Below are positions 26,712 through 36,062 of a stretch of 64,000 nt of DNA, piece by piece. The notes below the pieces were generated by a model, which was given only the letters and a program-made list of their open reading frames with translations, made no database searches and was not told the DNA's origin. The position numbers were made by a program, and so were the translations under genes. The first letter of the stretch is position 1. Each line of letters starts with the position of its first letter. The DNA comes from UJ101 sp047975265 (GTDB taxonomy: Bacteria > Bacteroidota > Bacteroidia > Flavobacteriales > UJ101), in the NCBI GenBank assembly GCA_047975265.1, contig JBKEDE010000030.1, positions 1 to 64,000 on the forward strand. Reading direction: 5' to 3'.

Positions 26712-29288
26712 ATGGGCAACATAACTACTAAACAAAAAGTGTATACTTATGAAGAGGTTCTTGAATCTTCGAAAAAGTATTTTAAAGAAGATGAATTGGC
26801 GGCGACAACTTGGATGAATAAATATGCTGTTAAAGACCTCAAAGGTAATTTTACAGAATTGACACCTGATGATATGCACAAGCGTATGGCAAAAGAATTC
26901 GCCAGAATAGAAGAAAATTATCATTCTGAAAATAAAAAAGAAGGTCTTTCTGAGTACGGGAAGAAACGAAAACCTTTAACAGAAGAAAAAATATACAATT
27001 TGTTTAAAGATTTCAAATATACGATTCCGCAAGGTAGTATTATGGCGGCATTAGGAAATCAATACATGATTGCATCGTTGAGCAACTGTGTTGTTATTCC
27101 GCCTGTGTATGATTCTTACGGAGGAATTTGTTATTCTGACCAACAGTTAGCCCAATTATTCAAAAGAAGATGTGGAGCAGGGGTAGACCTTTCAGATTTA
27201 CGTCCTAGTAAAGCCAATGTTTCAAATGCAGCAGGAACTACAACAGGAGCAGCATCTTTTATGCATCGTTTTTCCAATACAACCCGAGAAGTTGCCCAAA
27301 ACGGTCGTCGAGGAGCCTTAATGCTCACCATTGATATAGCTCACCCTGACGTAGAAGACTTTGTAACAATTAAACAAAACTTAACAAAAGTAACAGGAGC
27401 TAATATTTCAGTACGTCTTTCAGATGAGTTTATGAACGCTGTGGTGAATGATACTGATTATACACTCCGTTGGCCGATTGATTCTCCAAACCCTGAATAT
27501 ACAAAAGTGGTTCGTGCTAAAGATTTATGGAATACGGTCATCCGTTGTGCACATAATACGGCCGAACCAGGCTTAATTTTTTGGGATCGCCAACATTGGT
27601 ATTCTACCTCATCTGTTTATCCCGGGTTTGAAAATAGTTCTACAAATCCTTGTTCGGAAATAGCCATGCAAGGAGGTGATTCTTGTCGTTTAATTGCCGT
27701 AAATCTATATTCTTTTGTAGAAAATCCTTTTACTAAAAAAGCCCAATTTAATTTTGATAAGTTTTATGAAGTGATTTATGAATCACAACATTTAATGGAT
27801 AATTTGGTTGATCTTGAGTTAGAAGCAGTGGATAAAATTCTTGCTAAAATAGAAAATGATCCGGAACCCGATTATATTAAAAACGTAGAAAAGAAAACAT
27901 GGGAAACACTCCGTGATGCAGGAAAAAATGGGCGTCGTACAGGTTTAGGTTTTACAGCTATTGCTGATTGTGTTGCTGCATTAGGATTAAAAATTGATAG
28001 TAATGAAGCCTTGGCTGTTATTGATGAAATCATGAAAATAAAACTTCGTGGAGAGTTTGATTCATCAATCGATATGGCAATTGAACGTGGTACATTTACC
28101 AGTTTTGATAAAAAAATAGAAGATACCTCTGAGTTTATTCAAATGATGAAGAAAGAATTTAAAGATGTTTATAACAGAATGATACATTACGGACGGCGTA
28201 ATATTTCAATTTCTACCGTGGCACCGACTGGTTCTTTAAGTATGTTGGCACAGACTTCTTCAGGAATTGAACCGGTATTCTTGCTATCTTATAAAAGAAG
28301 AAGAAAAATTAATCAAAATGACAAATCGGCACAAGTAAGTTTTGTTGATGATTTGGGTGATGCATGGGAAGAGTTTGATGTTTACCATAAAAAATTGGAA
28401 ACATGGATGAACATTACGGGAGAAACCGATATTACAAAAAGCCCTTATGCCGGATCGACAGCACCGGAAATTGATTGGATAAAACGTGTGGAGTTACAAG
28501 CATTAGTCCAGAAATACACCACACATTCAATTAGTTCAACCATAAATTTACCATCAGATGTAAGTATTGGTCAAGTAGGGGAAATTTATATTGAGTCTTG
28601 GAAACAAGGTTTGAAAGGAATTACAGTATATCGAGACGGCTCTCGGTCAGGTGTGTTGGTAGCAAACGATGACAAAAAAAATAAAGACAAAAAAGATTTA
28701 GAATCTGCTTTAGAAAATGTAGCCATTCAATTTAAAGAACATCATGCTCCGACAAGACCTAAAAAATTAGAAGCTGAAATTTTACGTTTTCAAAATGATT
28801 ATGAAAAGTGGGTAGCAGTAATAGGATTGTTAGATGATCGTCCTTATGAAGTATTTACAGGTAGATTGGAAGATGCTATTTACGTGCCGCCTTATATTGA
28901 AAAAGGATGGGTAATTAAAAACCGAAGTGAAGACGGTATTTCTCGTTATGATTTTCAATATATGGATAAAGACGGTTATCGAGTAACCATAGAAGGATTA
29001 TCACGTTCATTTAATAAAGAATATTGGAATTATGCCAAATTAATTTCAGGTGTTTTACGTCATGGAATGCCTATTAATTCTGCTGTAGATTTAATTGCAG
29101 ATTTGAATTTATATGACGAACACATCAATACTTGGAAAAACGGTGTAGCACGAGCTTTGAAAAAGTATGTAAAAGACGGAACTATAATGAAAGATCACGC
29201 CTGCCCGAGTTGTGAAGACCCAAAAGGATTGGTATTTGAAGAAGGATGCATTACTTGTAAGAGTTGTGGTTATTCTAAATGTGGCTAA
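26712..29288 (+). CDS. nrdJ: Adenosylcobalamin-dependent ribonucleotide reductase (class II)
   Basis: This 858-residue protein reduces ribonucleotides to deoxyribonucleotides using a B12 radical. Key marks are LSNCVVIPP with one redox cysteine, GRRGALMLTIDIAHPDVEDF, the active-site NPCSEIAMQGGDSCRL (Asn, Cys, Glu), the second barrel strand APTGSLSMLAQTSSGIEPVF, and a C-terminal CxxC...CxxC zinc-type tail (CPSCEDPKGLVF, CITCKSCGYSKCG) that carries the swinging cysteines. Its 858 residues fit the long NrdJ group of Bacteroidota. It stands alone, with its own terminator, and implies that the cell makes or imports cobalamin. Confidence 0.95.
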   Translation: MGNITTKQKVYTYEEVLESSKKYFKEDELAATTWMNKYAVKDLKGNFTELTPDDMHKRMAKEFARIEENYHSENKKEGLSEYGKKRKPLTEEKIYNLFKDFKYTIPQGSIMAALGNQYMIASLSNCVVIPPVYDSYGGICYSDQQLAQLFKRRCGAGVDLSDLRPSKANVSNAAGTTTGAASFMHRFSNTTREVAQNGRRGALMLTIDIAHPDVEDFVTIKQNLTKVTGANISVRLSDEFMNAVVNDTDYTLRWPIDSPNPEYTKVVRAKDLWNTVIRCAHNTAEPGLIFWDRQHWYSTSSVYPGFENSSTNPCSEIAMQGGDSCRLIAVNLYSFVENPFTKKAQFNFDKFYEVIYESQHLMDNLVDLELEAVDKILAKIENDPEPDYIKNVEKKTWETLRDAGKNGRRTGLGFTAIADCVAALGLKIDSNEALAVIDEIMKIKLRGEFDSSIDMAIERGTFTSFDKKIEDTSEFIQMMKKEFKDVYNRMIHYGRRNISISTVAPTGSLSMLAQTSSGIEPVFLLSYKRRRKINQNDKSAQVSFVDDLGDAWEEFDVYHKKLETWMNITGETDITKSPYAGSTAPEIDWIKRVELQALVQKYTTHSISSTINLPSDVSIGQVGEIYIESWKQGLKGITVYRDGSRSGVLVANDDKKNKDKKDLESALENVAIQFKEHHAPTRPKKLEAEILRFQNDYEKWVAVIGLLDDRPYEVFTGRLEDAIYVPPYIEKGWVIKNRSEDGISRYDFQYMDKDGYRVTIEGLSRSFNKEYWNYAKLISGVLRHGMPINSAVDLIADLNLYDEHINTWKNGVARALKKYVKDGTIMKDHACPSCEDPKGLVFEEGCITCKSCGYSKCG

Positions 29289-29306
29289 TTTGAATTATGA
29301 AAACAC

Positions 29307-29343
29307 AAAAAAGCATCCTAAATTTATTTTTAAGATGCTTTTT
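29307..29343. terminator. Bidirectional terminator between nrdJ and the TonB receptor
   Basis: A perfect stem AAAAAGCATC / GATGCTTTTT with an AT-rich loop has A-runs on its left and T-runs on its right, so it can end both the rightward nrdJ transcript and the leftward urease-locus transcript. Confidence 0.85.
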
Positions 29344-29370
29344 CATTGTTATATAACCTTTACATATTTC

Positions 29371-31611
29371 TTAAAACTTATAGTATAACCCCATTTTCAT
29401 TCCAAAAGGACTTCCAGGTGTATACGTAAGATCTGTGATAGATTGTGTTTCATTTTTCAGTTGTGTTTCAGTTGCAAACTGTGCTTCATTCCATTCTACA
29501 TCAAAAAGGTTGTTTATCTGTAAATTAATACCCCAGGTGTTGTGATTGTATGAAAGTATCAAATCATTGACAAAGTAGGGTTTTGTTTTTATACTATTGT
29601 CTTCAACAGCAGGCCGTTCCCCTAAATAACGATATTGGACACCTAAAGAGAAGCCACGTAAAAAATCCCAGTTTAGAGACCCCATACTTGTAAGTACGGG
29701 TGCTAAAGGAATATAATCCTGTCCTTTCTCTTCATTGATAGCTCTGGCATATGAGTAACTGACATCAACATTTAAATAAAAGTTATCCAAAGGTTGAAAA
29801 CGAATACCTAAATCTGCTCCTAAGCGTTTTGTTTCTCCGGAGGGTTCTATAACGGCTTCATCTCCCACGTACACAAACTCCTGTTCCAAATACATACCCC
29901 ATAGTGTCGGAGTGATAATCAAAGATTTAAAAGGATGCAATCTTACGCCAAAATCTCCACCTATGGAATAGGGAAGGGTTTCTGCTCCGTCTTTTGCTAT
30001 TACAACTCTCATATCATTGGAATGAAAGCCCATACCTGTTTTTAAAAACCACATTATATTTTCATTTTGTGCATAAGAAAAATTCAGTTTTGGACTTAAT
30101 CTTACAGCTTCGGAAGATTGTCCAGGAGGTAGCTGCCCTAAGTTTAATAAATCATGCATATTAAAAGTAAAATAGTCTAATCTTAATGCCGGATTGATAG
30201 TCCATTTTCCTATTTTCCAAATAGCTCCAGTATATGCATGCAGATTTGTTTCTACACCATCAACATCTGAAAGTTTACCAAGCAGTGAATCTCTACGATA
30301 AACATGATTTAGCCGAAGTGTGTTAATATCATCACTACGGAAACCTACTCCCGATGTCCACTTAATTGAACCTGTCGGAAGGTCAAAATTTTTGGAGTGT
30401 TTTACTTCAGCACCATATATATTTCTACCATCGGTTTGTTGAATCTCATCACCATTTACTGAGTCATTCAGGTAAAAAGTAAAGTTGGAAAAAAGATTAA
30501 AATCATATTTCGAGTACCAAACCATTGCATCAATCTGCTCTGACGGTGAAATGATACGCTTATAATTCATCTGTACATTGGTTCGAGAAGTTTCTCCTCC
30601 TTCGGTAGGGTCAATACTTCCGAATCGACCAATTATTCCTTGATCAACGGCTCGCTCAGGAATTTGCCCTGAAGCATTCCAAGCGGAGTTGAAAGTAGAA
30701 AACTGAACAGAAAAACGGTCTTTATCAGTGAGCCATTGATTATACTTACCAAAGATATTAATCCTGTTGAAATTCTGTTTCACCTCAAAAGGACCATCCG
30801 TGTAGTTGTATTCAGCGGCTAAATACGCATTTCTGCGTCCATCTTTATCGTTAAGGATATTGAGCATACCTAAAAATCGTTTGGTATTAAAAGAACCGCC
30901 TTCAATTTTTACCATGCTGTTTTCCAAATGATTATAAGTTTTAAAATCAACATATCCGGCAGTATTAAAGTCACCTCTGTCTGCGTAATAAGCTCCTTTA
31001 CCAAAATCGATATTATTTATAATTTCCGGTATTACAAAGTGTAAATCTGAATATCCTTGTCCGTGAGCATGAGATACGATATTGACAGGCATCCCATCTA
31101 CATTGACGCTCACATCGGTACCGTGATCAGCATCGAAACCTCTGAGAAATAGTTGTTCTGCTTTTCCTCCTCCGGCATGTTGAGCGATGAATAGACCTGG
31201 AACTTTCCGAAGCAAATCCTGTGAAGAATTTACGGGGAATTTGTCTAAATCTACTTTTGTAATTGCTTTCAAAAACGAACGATGATTGACAATTACTCCA
31301 GAAAGGTGAAGCGGTTGATGATCTAAAAATATAACGTTGTTTTTTTCATCTTCATTTGAAATTATCCATTCTGTTTCATCGTATCCTTCATGACTGATAA
31401 TCAAAGTGTCAGGGAATGACTTTATGGAAACTTTAAATGTACCGTCATTCAGGGAGTGAGTATGATCATTTTTATTATTGTATTTTATAAGGGCTCCTGC
31501 AATGGGAAATTTGCTTTCAGCATCTTTTACTGTTAACTCTTTTTCCTGAGCACTAATCGATACACTCATAATCATCGTAAAAATCGAAACGAATGTAATA
31601 ATTTTCTTCAT
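29371..31611 (-). CDS. TonB-dependent receptor at the end of the urease locus
   Basis: I start at the ATG of MKKIITFVSIFTMIMSVSIS (31611), which gives a signal peptide; nine residues upstream are dispensable. The 746-residue protein has a carboxypeptidase-regulatory-like domain (about 25-100), a plug with SSQDLLRKVPGLFI and LRGFDADHGTDVSVNVDG, and a barrel ending in an aromatic residue (MGLYYKF). Such receptors import chelated metals or cofactors across the outer membrane with TonB energy. It is the last gene of the leftward run that contains urease and a candidate nickel permease, which suggests nickel as the substrate; this is inferred from position only. There are histidine-rich spots in the plug (IVSHAHGQGYSDLHFV). 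Confidence 0.85.
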   Translation of the reverse strand: MKKIITFVSIFTMIMSVSISAQEKELTVKDAESKFPIAGALIKYNNKNDHTHSLNDGTFKVSIKSFPDTLIISHEGYDETEWIISNEDEKNNVIFLDHQPLHLSGVIVNHRSFLKAITKVDLDKFPVNSSQDLLRKVPGLFIAQHAGGGKAEQLFLRGFDADHGTDVSVNVDGMPVNIVSHAHGQGYSDLHFVIPEIINNIDFGKGAYYADRGDFNTAGYVDFKTYNHLENSMVKIEGGSFNTKRFLGMLNILNDKDGRRNAYLAAEYNYTDGPFEVKQNFNRINIFGKYNQWLTDKDRFSVQFSTFNSAWNASGQIPERAVDQGIIGRFGSIDPTEGGETSRTNVQMNYKRIISPSEQIDAMVWYSKYDFNLFSNFTFYLNDSVNGDEIQQTDGRNIYGAEVKHSKNFDLPTGSIKWTSGVGFRSDDINTLRLNHVYRRDSLLGKLSDVDGVETNLHAYTGAIWKIGKWTINPALRLDYFTFNMHDLLNLGQLPPGQSSEAVRLSPKLNFSYAQNENIMWFLKTGMGFHSNDMRVVIAKDGAETLPYSIGGDFGVRLHPFKSLIITPTLWGMYLEQEFVYVGDEAVIEPSGETKRLGADLGIRFQPLDNFYLNVDVSYSYARAINEEKGQDYIPLAPVLTSMGSLNWDFLRGFSLGVQYRYLGERPAVEDNSIKTKPYFVNDLILSYNHNTWGINLQINNLFDVEWNEAQFATETQLKNETQSITDLTYTPGSPFGMKMGLYYKF

Positions 31612-31671
31612 ATTGTTTTTTATCTTTCTACATTTCAAAGAAAAGGCATAATCTTGTTTTTACTTTTTGTT

Positions 31672-32562
31672 TTATGTGTTTTCTATTTTTTTAGGCATAA
31701 TCTTTTGTATTAATAATGTTATCCATGTTCCTGCTACGAAAGGGAAAGTGAATACGCCACCAAAAATATCAAAAATTCTGTTATCCACCAAAAAGTCATT
31801 AATAAGAGCGGTTATAACGACGGCTACAACAACCCATATACCGTCGGATTTTTTGAAGCCTGAAAATACAATAGCAGACAGTATTGCATTAAATCCAAAT
31901 AGTCCCATACTTATCTTGTCTAAAGGTTCTCCATAAATATGCGAGATATATGCACTCAGTGCAGATCCGAAAAAACCATACAAGGCAGCAGCCGGTGAAC
32001 CTATAAAAACGGCAATAAGGAAGAGAACTCCTGAAATAATAGCTCCTTGAAAAATAACTTCTCCAAAGGAATTGGTGTAAGTAAAAAACTGATCAAAAGC
32101 AGGTTCTACCTCTGCAGAAATAACATCAGAAGGTGGAATCTGGGTGAATTGGTGCAGTATAAATACAAAAATCCATGTTATTAGAATAAATGGTAATGTG
32201 AATACGGGAATATTTTTCTTAATAAAGAAATGTTGTATAATTGTTGCCAACGCTCCACCTACGATTACTAAAACCCAAATTAATATTGTTGCCTGAAAAA
32301 TAAAAGTCAAAGCAACTCCTACAAGTGCCGCACTAAAACCATACAGCCCTGCATCAATTTCAGATTTATCATATTTCAGTAGCATTGCCACATAAGTACC
32401 GGTTACTGTAGCCAGTATGGTTGCAACACCACATTGCCAACTTCCAATGAAAATTCCAACAAGAAACAAAAGTCCTGTCCATCTGTTTTCTTGAAGCATT
32501 ATTTGTCCAACTCCCTTTAAGACATTATCTATAAAAGGTATTTTTTTGAAAAAATCATTCAT
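31672..32562 (-). CDS. Urea transporter (UT family channel)
   Basis: This 296-residue integral membrane protein is an internal duplication of about five helices each. The urea-transporter repeats are visible as LYGFSAALVGVALTFIF (about residues 74-90) and LFGFNAILSAIVFSGF (about 228-243), matching the LxGFNxxLxG selectivity-filter signature. UT proteins conduct urea down its gradient. It lies 61 bases downstream of the NicO/HupE-like gene and would feed the cytoplasmic urease encoded upstream. Confidence 0.9.
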   Translation of the reverse strand: MNDFFKKIPFIDNVLKGVGQIMLQENRWTGLLFLVGIFIGSWQCGVATILATVTGTYVAMLLKYDKSEIDAGLYGFSAALVGVALTFIFQATILIWVLVIVGGALATIIQHFFIKKNIPVFTLPFILITWIFVFILHQFTQIPPSDVISAEVEPAFDQFFTYTNSFGEVIFQGAIISGVLFLIAVFIGSPAAALYGFFGSALSAYISHIYGEPLDKISMGLFGFNAILSAIVFSGFKKSDGIWVVVAVVITALINDFLVDNRIFDIFGGVFTFPFVAGTWITLLIQKIMPKKIENT

Positions 32563-32623
32563 AATTTTAATTCTATTTATTATTAATTATTTGTTACGAC
32601 TAACACCGATGGTTGTAATAAAT

Positions 32624-33325
32624 TTACCATCCTAAAAAAACCATTCCTATTCCACATATAGTTACTACTGCACCACTTATTACGCCCATATAGCGTTCAA
32701 GTTTTTCAGTACGGAATAGTGTTGAATATCCGTAGCGACCAATTAAAACCATCCCCAGCATGGTGAGTATGGTTGTGATGGTGAAAGATATGATCAGTAC
32801 TAAGATTTCGGGAATAGAATGTTTGGTTCCCGAATAAAACAAGAGAGGGATTAAGGGTTCGCTAGGTCCCATTACAAAAATCATAAAAAGTACCAAAGGA
32901 GTTACTCTTATTCTTTTTTGAGGCATTACAGACTGATTGTGATTATGTTCGTAAACATACACATCGTCTCCCATCACGTCAAAATGCTTGTGGGGCTTAT
33001 TTCGTATTGCCTGAATCAGTCCATAAATTAAGTATGCTCCACCAAATATTAATAATGCCCATCCTGAAAAATTGCCGCGTATATCCTGAAACCATGAAAC
33101 TTTGTGGAGTTGCCAACCAAGAAAAACACCGACGAGTCCGAGTGCCAACGAACTTAATACATGTCCTAAGCCACAAATGATGGTTAGGATAATCGTTCTC
33201 ATCGTGCTCCATTTTCTTGATTTTGAAAGCACTATAAACGGCAGATAGTGATCAGGTCCCGAAGCCGTGTGTATAAAACTGATAGAAACTGCACTCAGCA
33301 GTAATGCCCAAACTGTACCATCCAT
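32624..33325 (-). CDS. NicO/HupE/UreH-type membrane transporter, likely nickel
   Basis: This 233-residue protein has six hydrophobic helices and the metal-permease signature HTASGPDHYLPFIVL (about residues 19-33), in which HX5D is the common nickel/cobalt mark. A cytoplasmic loop carries a His cluster (HKHFDVMGDDVYVYEHNHNQ). In the Bacillus urease context similar proteins are called UreH. It lies 24 bases downstream of ureD and would import Ni2+ for urease maturation. Sulfite-exporter-like (TauE) annotation is the main alternative and is less likely with this motif. Confidence 0.8.
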   Translation of the reverse strand: MDGTVWALLLSAVSISFIHTASGPDHYLPFIVLSKSRKWSTMRTIILTIICGLGHVLSSLALGLVGVFLGWQLHKVSWFQDIRGNFSGWALLIFGGAYLIYGLIQAIRNKPHKHFDVMGDDVYVYEHNHNQSVMPQKRIRVTPLVLFMIFVMGPSEPLIPLLFYSGTKHSIPEILVLIISFTITTILTMLGMVLIGRYGYSTLFRTEKLERYMGVISGAVVTICGIGMVFLGW

Positions 33326-33349
33326 ATGATTCTTTTTTTATATTCTTAA

Positions 33350-34135
33350 TTAATTCAACCAAAGCATTTCCTGAACATTCAAGAAAAAGTTATACATTAT
33401 TTCTCCTCCGTCTCCCAAGGCTCTTATTATAAATCCATTATATTCACCTTCGGAAACACCTATTTCCAATTCTTCACTGTATGGATTTGCTATTTCTATA
33501 ACCTTTTCTACCAGGATACTTTTTTCTATGCTATTTTTTGTACTGTAAAAAATAAAGCTCCCTTGATGAGTATATTGCTCAAGATTGCCCATACTACTGA
33601 GAGGTATCAAATCAGGCTGAATCAAGACATTGTCCTTTATGACCAATTTATTTTTATGATAAATCTCCATGAGATTTTGAAAACGTTTTAATTTAAACAC
33701 TTCTCCAAAGTGTTTTCTTCCACAAGTTATTATCTCACTTATGATAAGTTGGCTATTCTCTCCGACATGAATTTTAGCTTCACTCTTAAAATTTGAATTT
33801 TCGTGTGGTACTACAGGATGTGGCACATAAGCAAAAGATGTGTTGTCGTGCATATTCACATTCAGTTGTTGGGTTGCTTTATCCTTCATGTTGAAAAGTC
33901 TTTGATAAGATTGCGATTGCAATTGCAGAGAAGCTCCATTTTCCAGAGAAATATCCAAATAGTAGTTGTCACCATCAAGAATACCGGGAGACGAACTCAT
34001 AACCATCTGATAGAGTTTATGATCATCTTTACGTTGTCCCACTGAAACCACTCTGAAAGGCGGTGAAACAAAAAGACTCTTAACATACGATTTTTCTTCC
34101 TTGTATCCGGCTGTAATATCTAATCGGCAATCCAT
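33350..34135 (-). CDS. ureD: Urease accessory protein UreD
   Basis: This 261-residue protein is the UreD (UreH in Helicobacter) scaffold that binds apo-urease and recruits UreF and UreG for nickel delivery. Family features are the N-terminal beta strands with KSLFVSPPFRVV, PGILDGDNYYLDISLENGA (the usual GGxxxGD region, here SPGILDGD), VPHPVVPHENSNFKSEAKIH and the Cys-Gly-Arg motif ITCGRKHFGEVF. The start ATG (34135) abuts the ureG stop, so translation is coupled. Divergent from proteobacterial UreD but complete in length. Confidence 0.9.
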   Translation of the reverse strand: MDCRLDITAGYKEEKSYVKSLFVSPPFRVVSVGQRKDDHKLYQMVMSSSPGILDGDNYYLDISLENGASLQLQSQSYQRLFNMKDKATQQLNVNMHDNTSFAYVPHPVVPHENSNFKSEAKIHVGENSQLIISEIITCGRKHFGEVFKLKRFQNLMEIYHKNKLVIKDNVLIQPDLIPLSSMGNLEQYTHQGSFIFYSTKNSIEKSILVEKVIEIANPYSEELEIGVSEGEYNGFIIRALGDGGEIMYNFFLNVQEMLWLN

Positions 34136-34774
34136 CTATCGTATAAGGTTTGGTTCGTTACACTCTTCCAAAAGTACATATTTTTTTATCCATCCTATAA
34201 CATTGTCAAGCCCTTCGTCTGTTTTAAGATTGGTGAATACAAAAGGACTTCCGTTACGCATACGTTTTGCATCTCTCTCCATCACTTCAAGACTGGCACC
34301 AACGTAAGGAGCAAGGTCTATTTTATTGATTATCAGTAAATCTGTTCTTGTAATACCCGGCCCTCCTTTGCGTGGAATTTTTTCGCCTTCTGCCACATCA
34401 ATAATAAAAATGGTAACATCGGCAAGGTCAGGGCTAAAGGTAGCAGACAGGTTATCTCCGCCACTCTCTATAAGGATTAGTTCAATATCCGGAAAACGAG
34501 CTACCAGTTCATCTATTGCTTCTAGATTCATACTTGCATCTTCACGGATGGCAGTGTGAGGACAACCTCCTGTTTCGACACCGATAATTCTGTCATGAGG
34601 TAGAAGACTGTTTTTTGCCATAAACTCGGCATCTTCCTTGGTGTATATATCATTTGTTATCACTCCCAAGTTATACTTTCCGTATAATTTTCTACTCAAA
34701 CGTTCCAATAACGCTGTTTTACCTGAACCCACAGGTCCTGCTACTCCAATTTTTATATATTTTCTATCTTTCAT
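34136..34774 (-). CDS. ureG: Urease accessory GTPase UreG
   Basis: This 212-residue SIMIBI GTPase powers nickel insertion. The P-loop is GPVGSGKTALLE (about residues 12-23); ETGGCPHTAIREDASMNLEA carries the metal-binding CPH motif (Cys and His about 71-73); ESGGDNLSATFSP and NKIDLAPYVGA follow as Walker B and the guanine-specificity NKID. Highly conserved along its whole length. It precedes ureD with no gap. Confidence 0.97.
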   Translation of the reverse strand: MKDRKYIKIGVAGPVGSGKTALLERLSRKLYGKYNLGVITNDIYTKEDAEFMAKNSLLPHDRIIGVETGGCPHTAIREDASMNLEAIDELVARFPDIELILIESGGDNLSATFSPDLADVTIFIIDVAEGEKIPRKGGPGITRTDLLIINKIDLAPYVGASLEVMERDAKRMRNGSPFVFTNLKTDEGLDNVIGWIKKYVLLEECNEPNLIR

Positions 34775-34829
34775 ATTGTTTGTTTTTTAATAGCTGATTA
34801 GCCAGTTTGTATTTTAATTACTAATTCTT

Positions 34830-35525
34830 TTAAGACATATAGAGTCTTGAATATAGACGTTCGTGTTGCATACACCTAATATCAAAAGCCGAATTACATA
34901 CACCTACCAATTCTTTATCCAATTCTATGGTTTCCAAAGCTGTTTGTTCCATCAGTGGATACAAGGAAAATAAGATATTCTGACCATCGATTTGCCCAAG
35001 TGGAACGAGCTTAACTGCATTTGTAATAATACCTGCTACAGAAGTATAATAAAAACCTAAAATTGCTTCATAAAGAGGTATCTTAAGCAAATTTGCATAA
35101 ACTCCGAAAACAATACCATAATGAGATTTTGCTTTCTTATTCAAAACGGCTTTCTCATAGCTGTCCATAAACGGAAATGACTCTTTTCTTTTGAAAATTT
35201 TGATGAGACGAAGCCCCAACTTACGGCTTGCTTCACGAATTTCCTTTGGACATTTTATAGCATTACATTCATTATCAAGTACCAACAAGGATTTTAAATT
35301 TTTGTTTTCCGTAGCTTCATAAGCCATTTTCATAAATGCTCCATCATTATACTTTAGATTGTATTGAAGCATATTTTTTACAAATTCTTTTGCCGTAGAT
35401 ACATCGTGTACAATTCTGTCTTGAACATAAGTTTCCAAACCGTTGGAATGCGTATATCCTCCTATTGGTAAGGTTGGGTCAGCAATATGCAATAGACTCA
35501 ATATATTTAATTCTTTGTTTTTCAT
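34830..35525 (-). CDS. ureF: Urease accessory protein UreF
   Basis: I choose the ATG at 35525 (MKNKELNILSLLHIADPTLP), which starts 10 bases after the ureE stop; a longer reading from 35555 would overlap ureE by 20 bases and add a non-conserved tail. The 231-residue all-helical protein has the UreF marks LPIGGYTHSNGLETYV (about 19-34) and YTSVAGIITNAVKLVPLGQ. UreF bridges UreD and UreG and acts as a GTPase-gating protein. The C-terminal conserved part MQHERLYSRLYMS is intact. Confidence 0.93.
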   Translation of the reverse strand: MKNKELNILSLLHIADPTLPIGGYTHSNGLETYVQDRIVHDVSTAKEFVKNMLQYNLKYNDGAFMKMAYEATENKNLKSLLVLDNECNAIKCPKEIREASRKLGLRLIKIFKRKESFPFMDSYEKAVLNKKAKSHYGIVFGVYANLLKIPLYEAILGFYYTSVAGIITNAVKLVPLGQIDGQNILFSLYPLMEQTALETIELDKELVGVCNSAFDIRCMQHERLYSRLYMS

Positions 35526-35535
35526 TTGCTTATTA

Positions 35536-36057
35536 TCAATGATTATGTTCATCATCTTTGGGTGCAGCCATTTTTAATATTTTATTGAAAAGTGATGATC
35601 CTGCTCCGTGTCCGTGATGTTCTAAATTAGATTTAAGAGGTTTTAATAATTTCACTTTTTGTTGCTCCGGTGAAAAACCACTAGCCTCTAACCATCTGAA
35701 CATGGGTACTTCAAAGGGTAATACAACTTTGTCATTCTGAATGAAAAGCGGGATGTGTTTGTTACCAATTTCATAGCAGATTGACCCCATCTCCAGTAAT
35801 GAAGATGGAGACATTACTATTGCTTCTGTTTCTAAAATATTAACAACAATTAGCTTTTTTTCATCCTTATAAAGAATATCACCTTCGTGCAAATGCATCC
35901 CTTCTTTCATAAACTTGATTGCAATATCGACCCCTTGTCTGGTTTTCTTGCGGTAAATTTTTTTTGATGTTTCATACCATTCCAAATCTAGATAGTCAAT
36001 CATTTTTTCTGCTGCGGGATTCTCCGATATATTTCCTATTATTTTACTGATAATCAT
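35536..36057 (-). CDS. ureE: Urease nickel metallochaperone UreE
   Basis: This 173-residue chaperone carries Ni2+ to the UreDFG complex. It shows LEWYETSKKIYRKKTRQGVD in the peptide-binding domain, GDILYKDEKKLIVVNI, and the metal-binding domain with YEIGNKHIPLFIQ (the conserved His about residue 99). The C-terminus has a short histidine-containing tail (HHGHGAG and DDEHNH) rather than the long poly-His run of Klebsiella. It starts 5 bases after the barrel-protein stop. Confidence 0.93.
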   Translation of the reverse strand: MIISKIIGNISENPAAEKMIDYLDLEWYETSKKIYRKKTRQGVDIAIKFMKEGMHLHEGDILYKDEKKLIVVNILETEAIVMSPSSLLEMGSICYEIGNKHIPLFIQNDKVVLPFEVPMFRWLEASGFSPEQQKVKLLKPLKSNLEHHGHGAGSSLFNKILKMAAPKDDEHNH

Positions 36058-36062
36058 GTAAT

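Noticed and set aside
35526..35555. The longer ureF start that overlaps ureE by 20 bases
   Set aside because: The extra residues are not conserved; the ATG at 35525 gives the usual UreF N-terminus and normal spacing.
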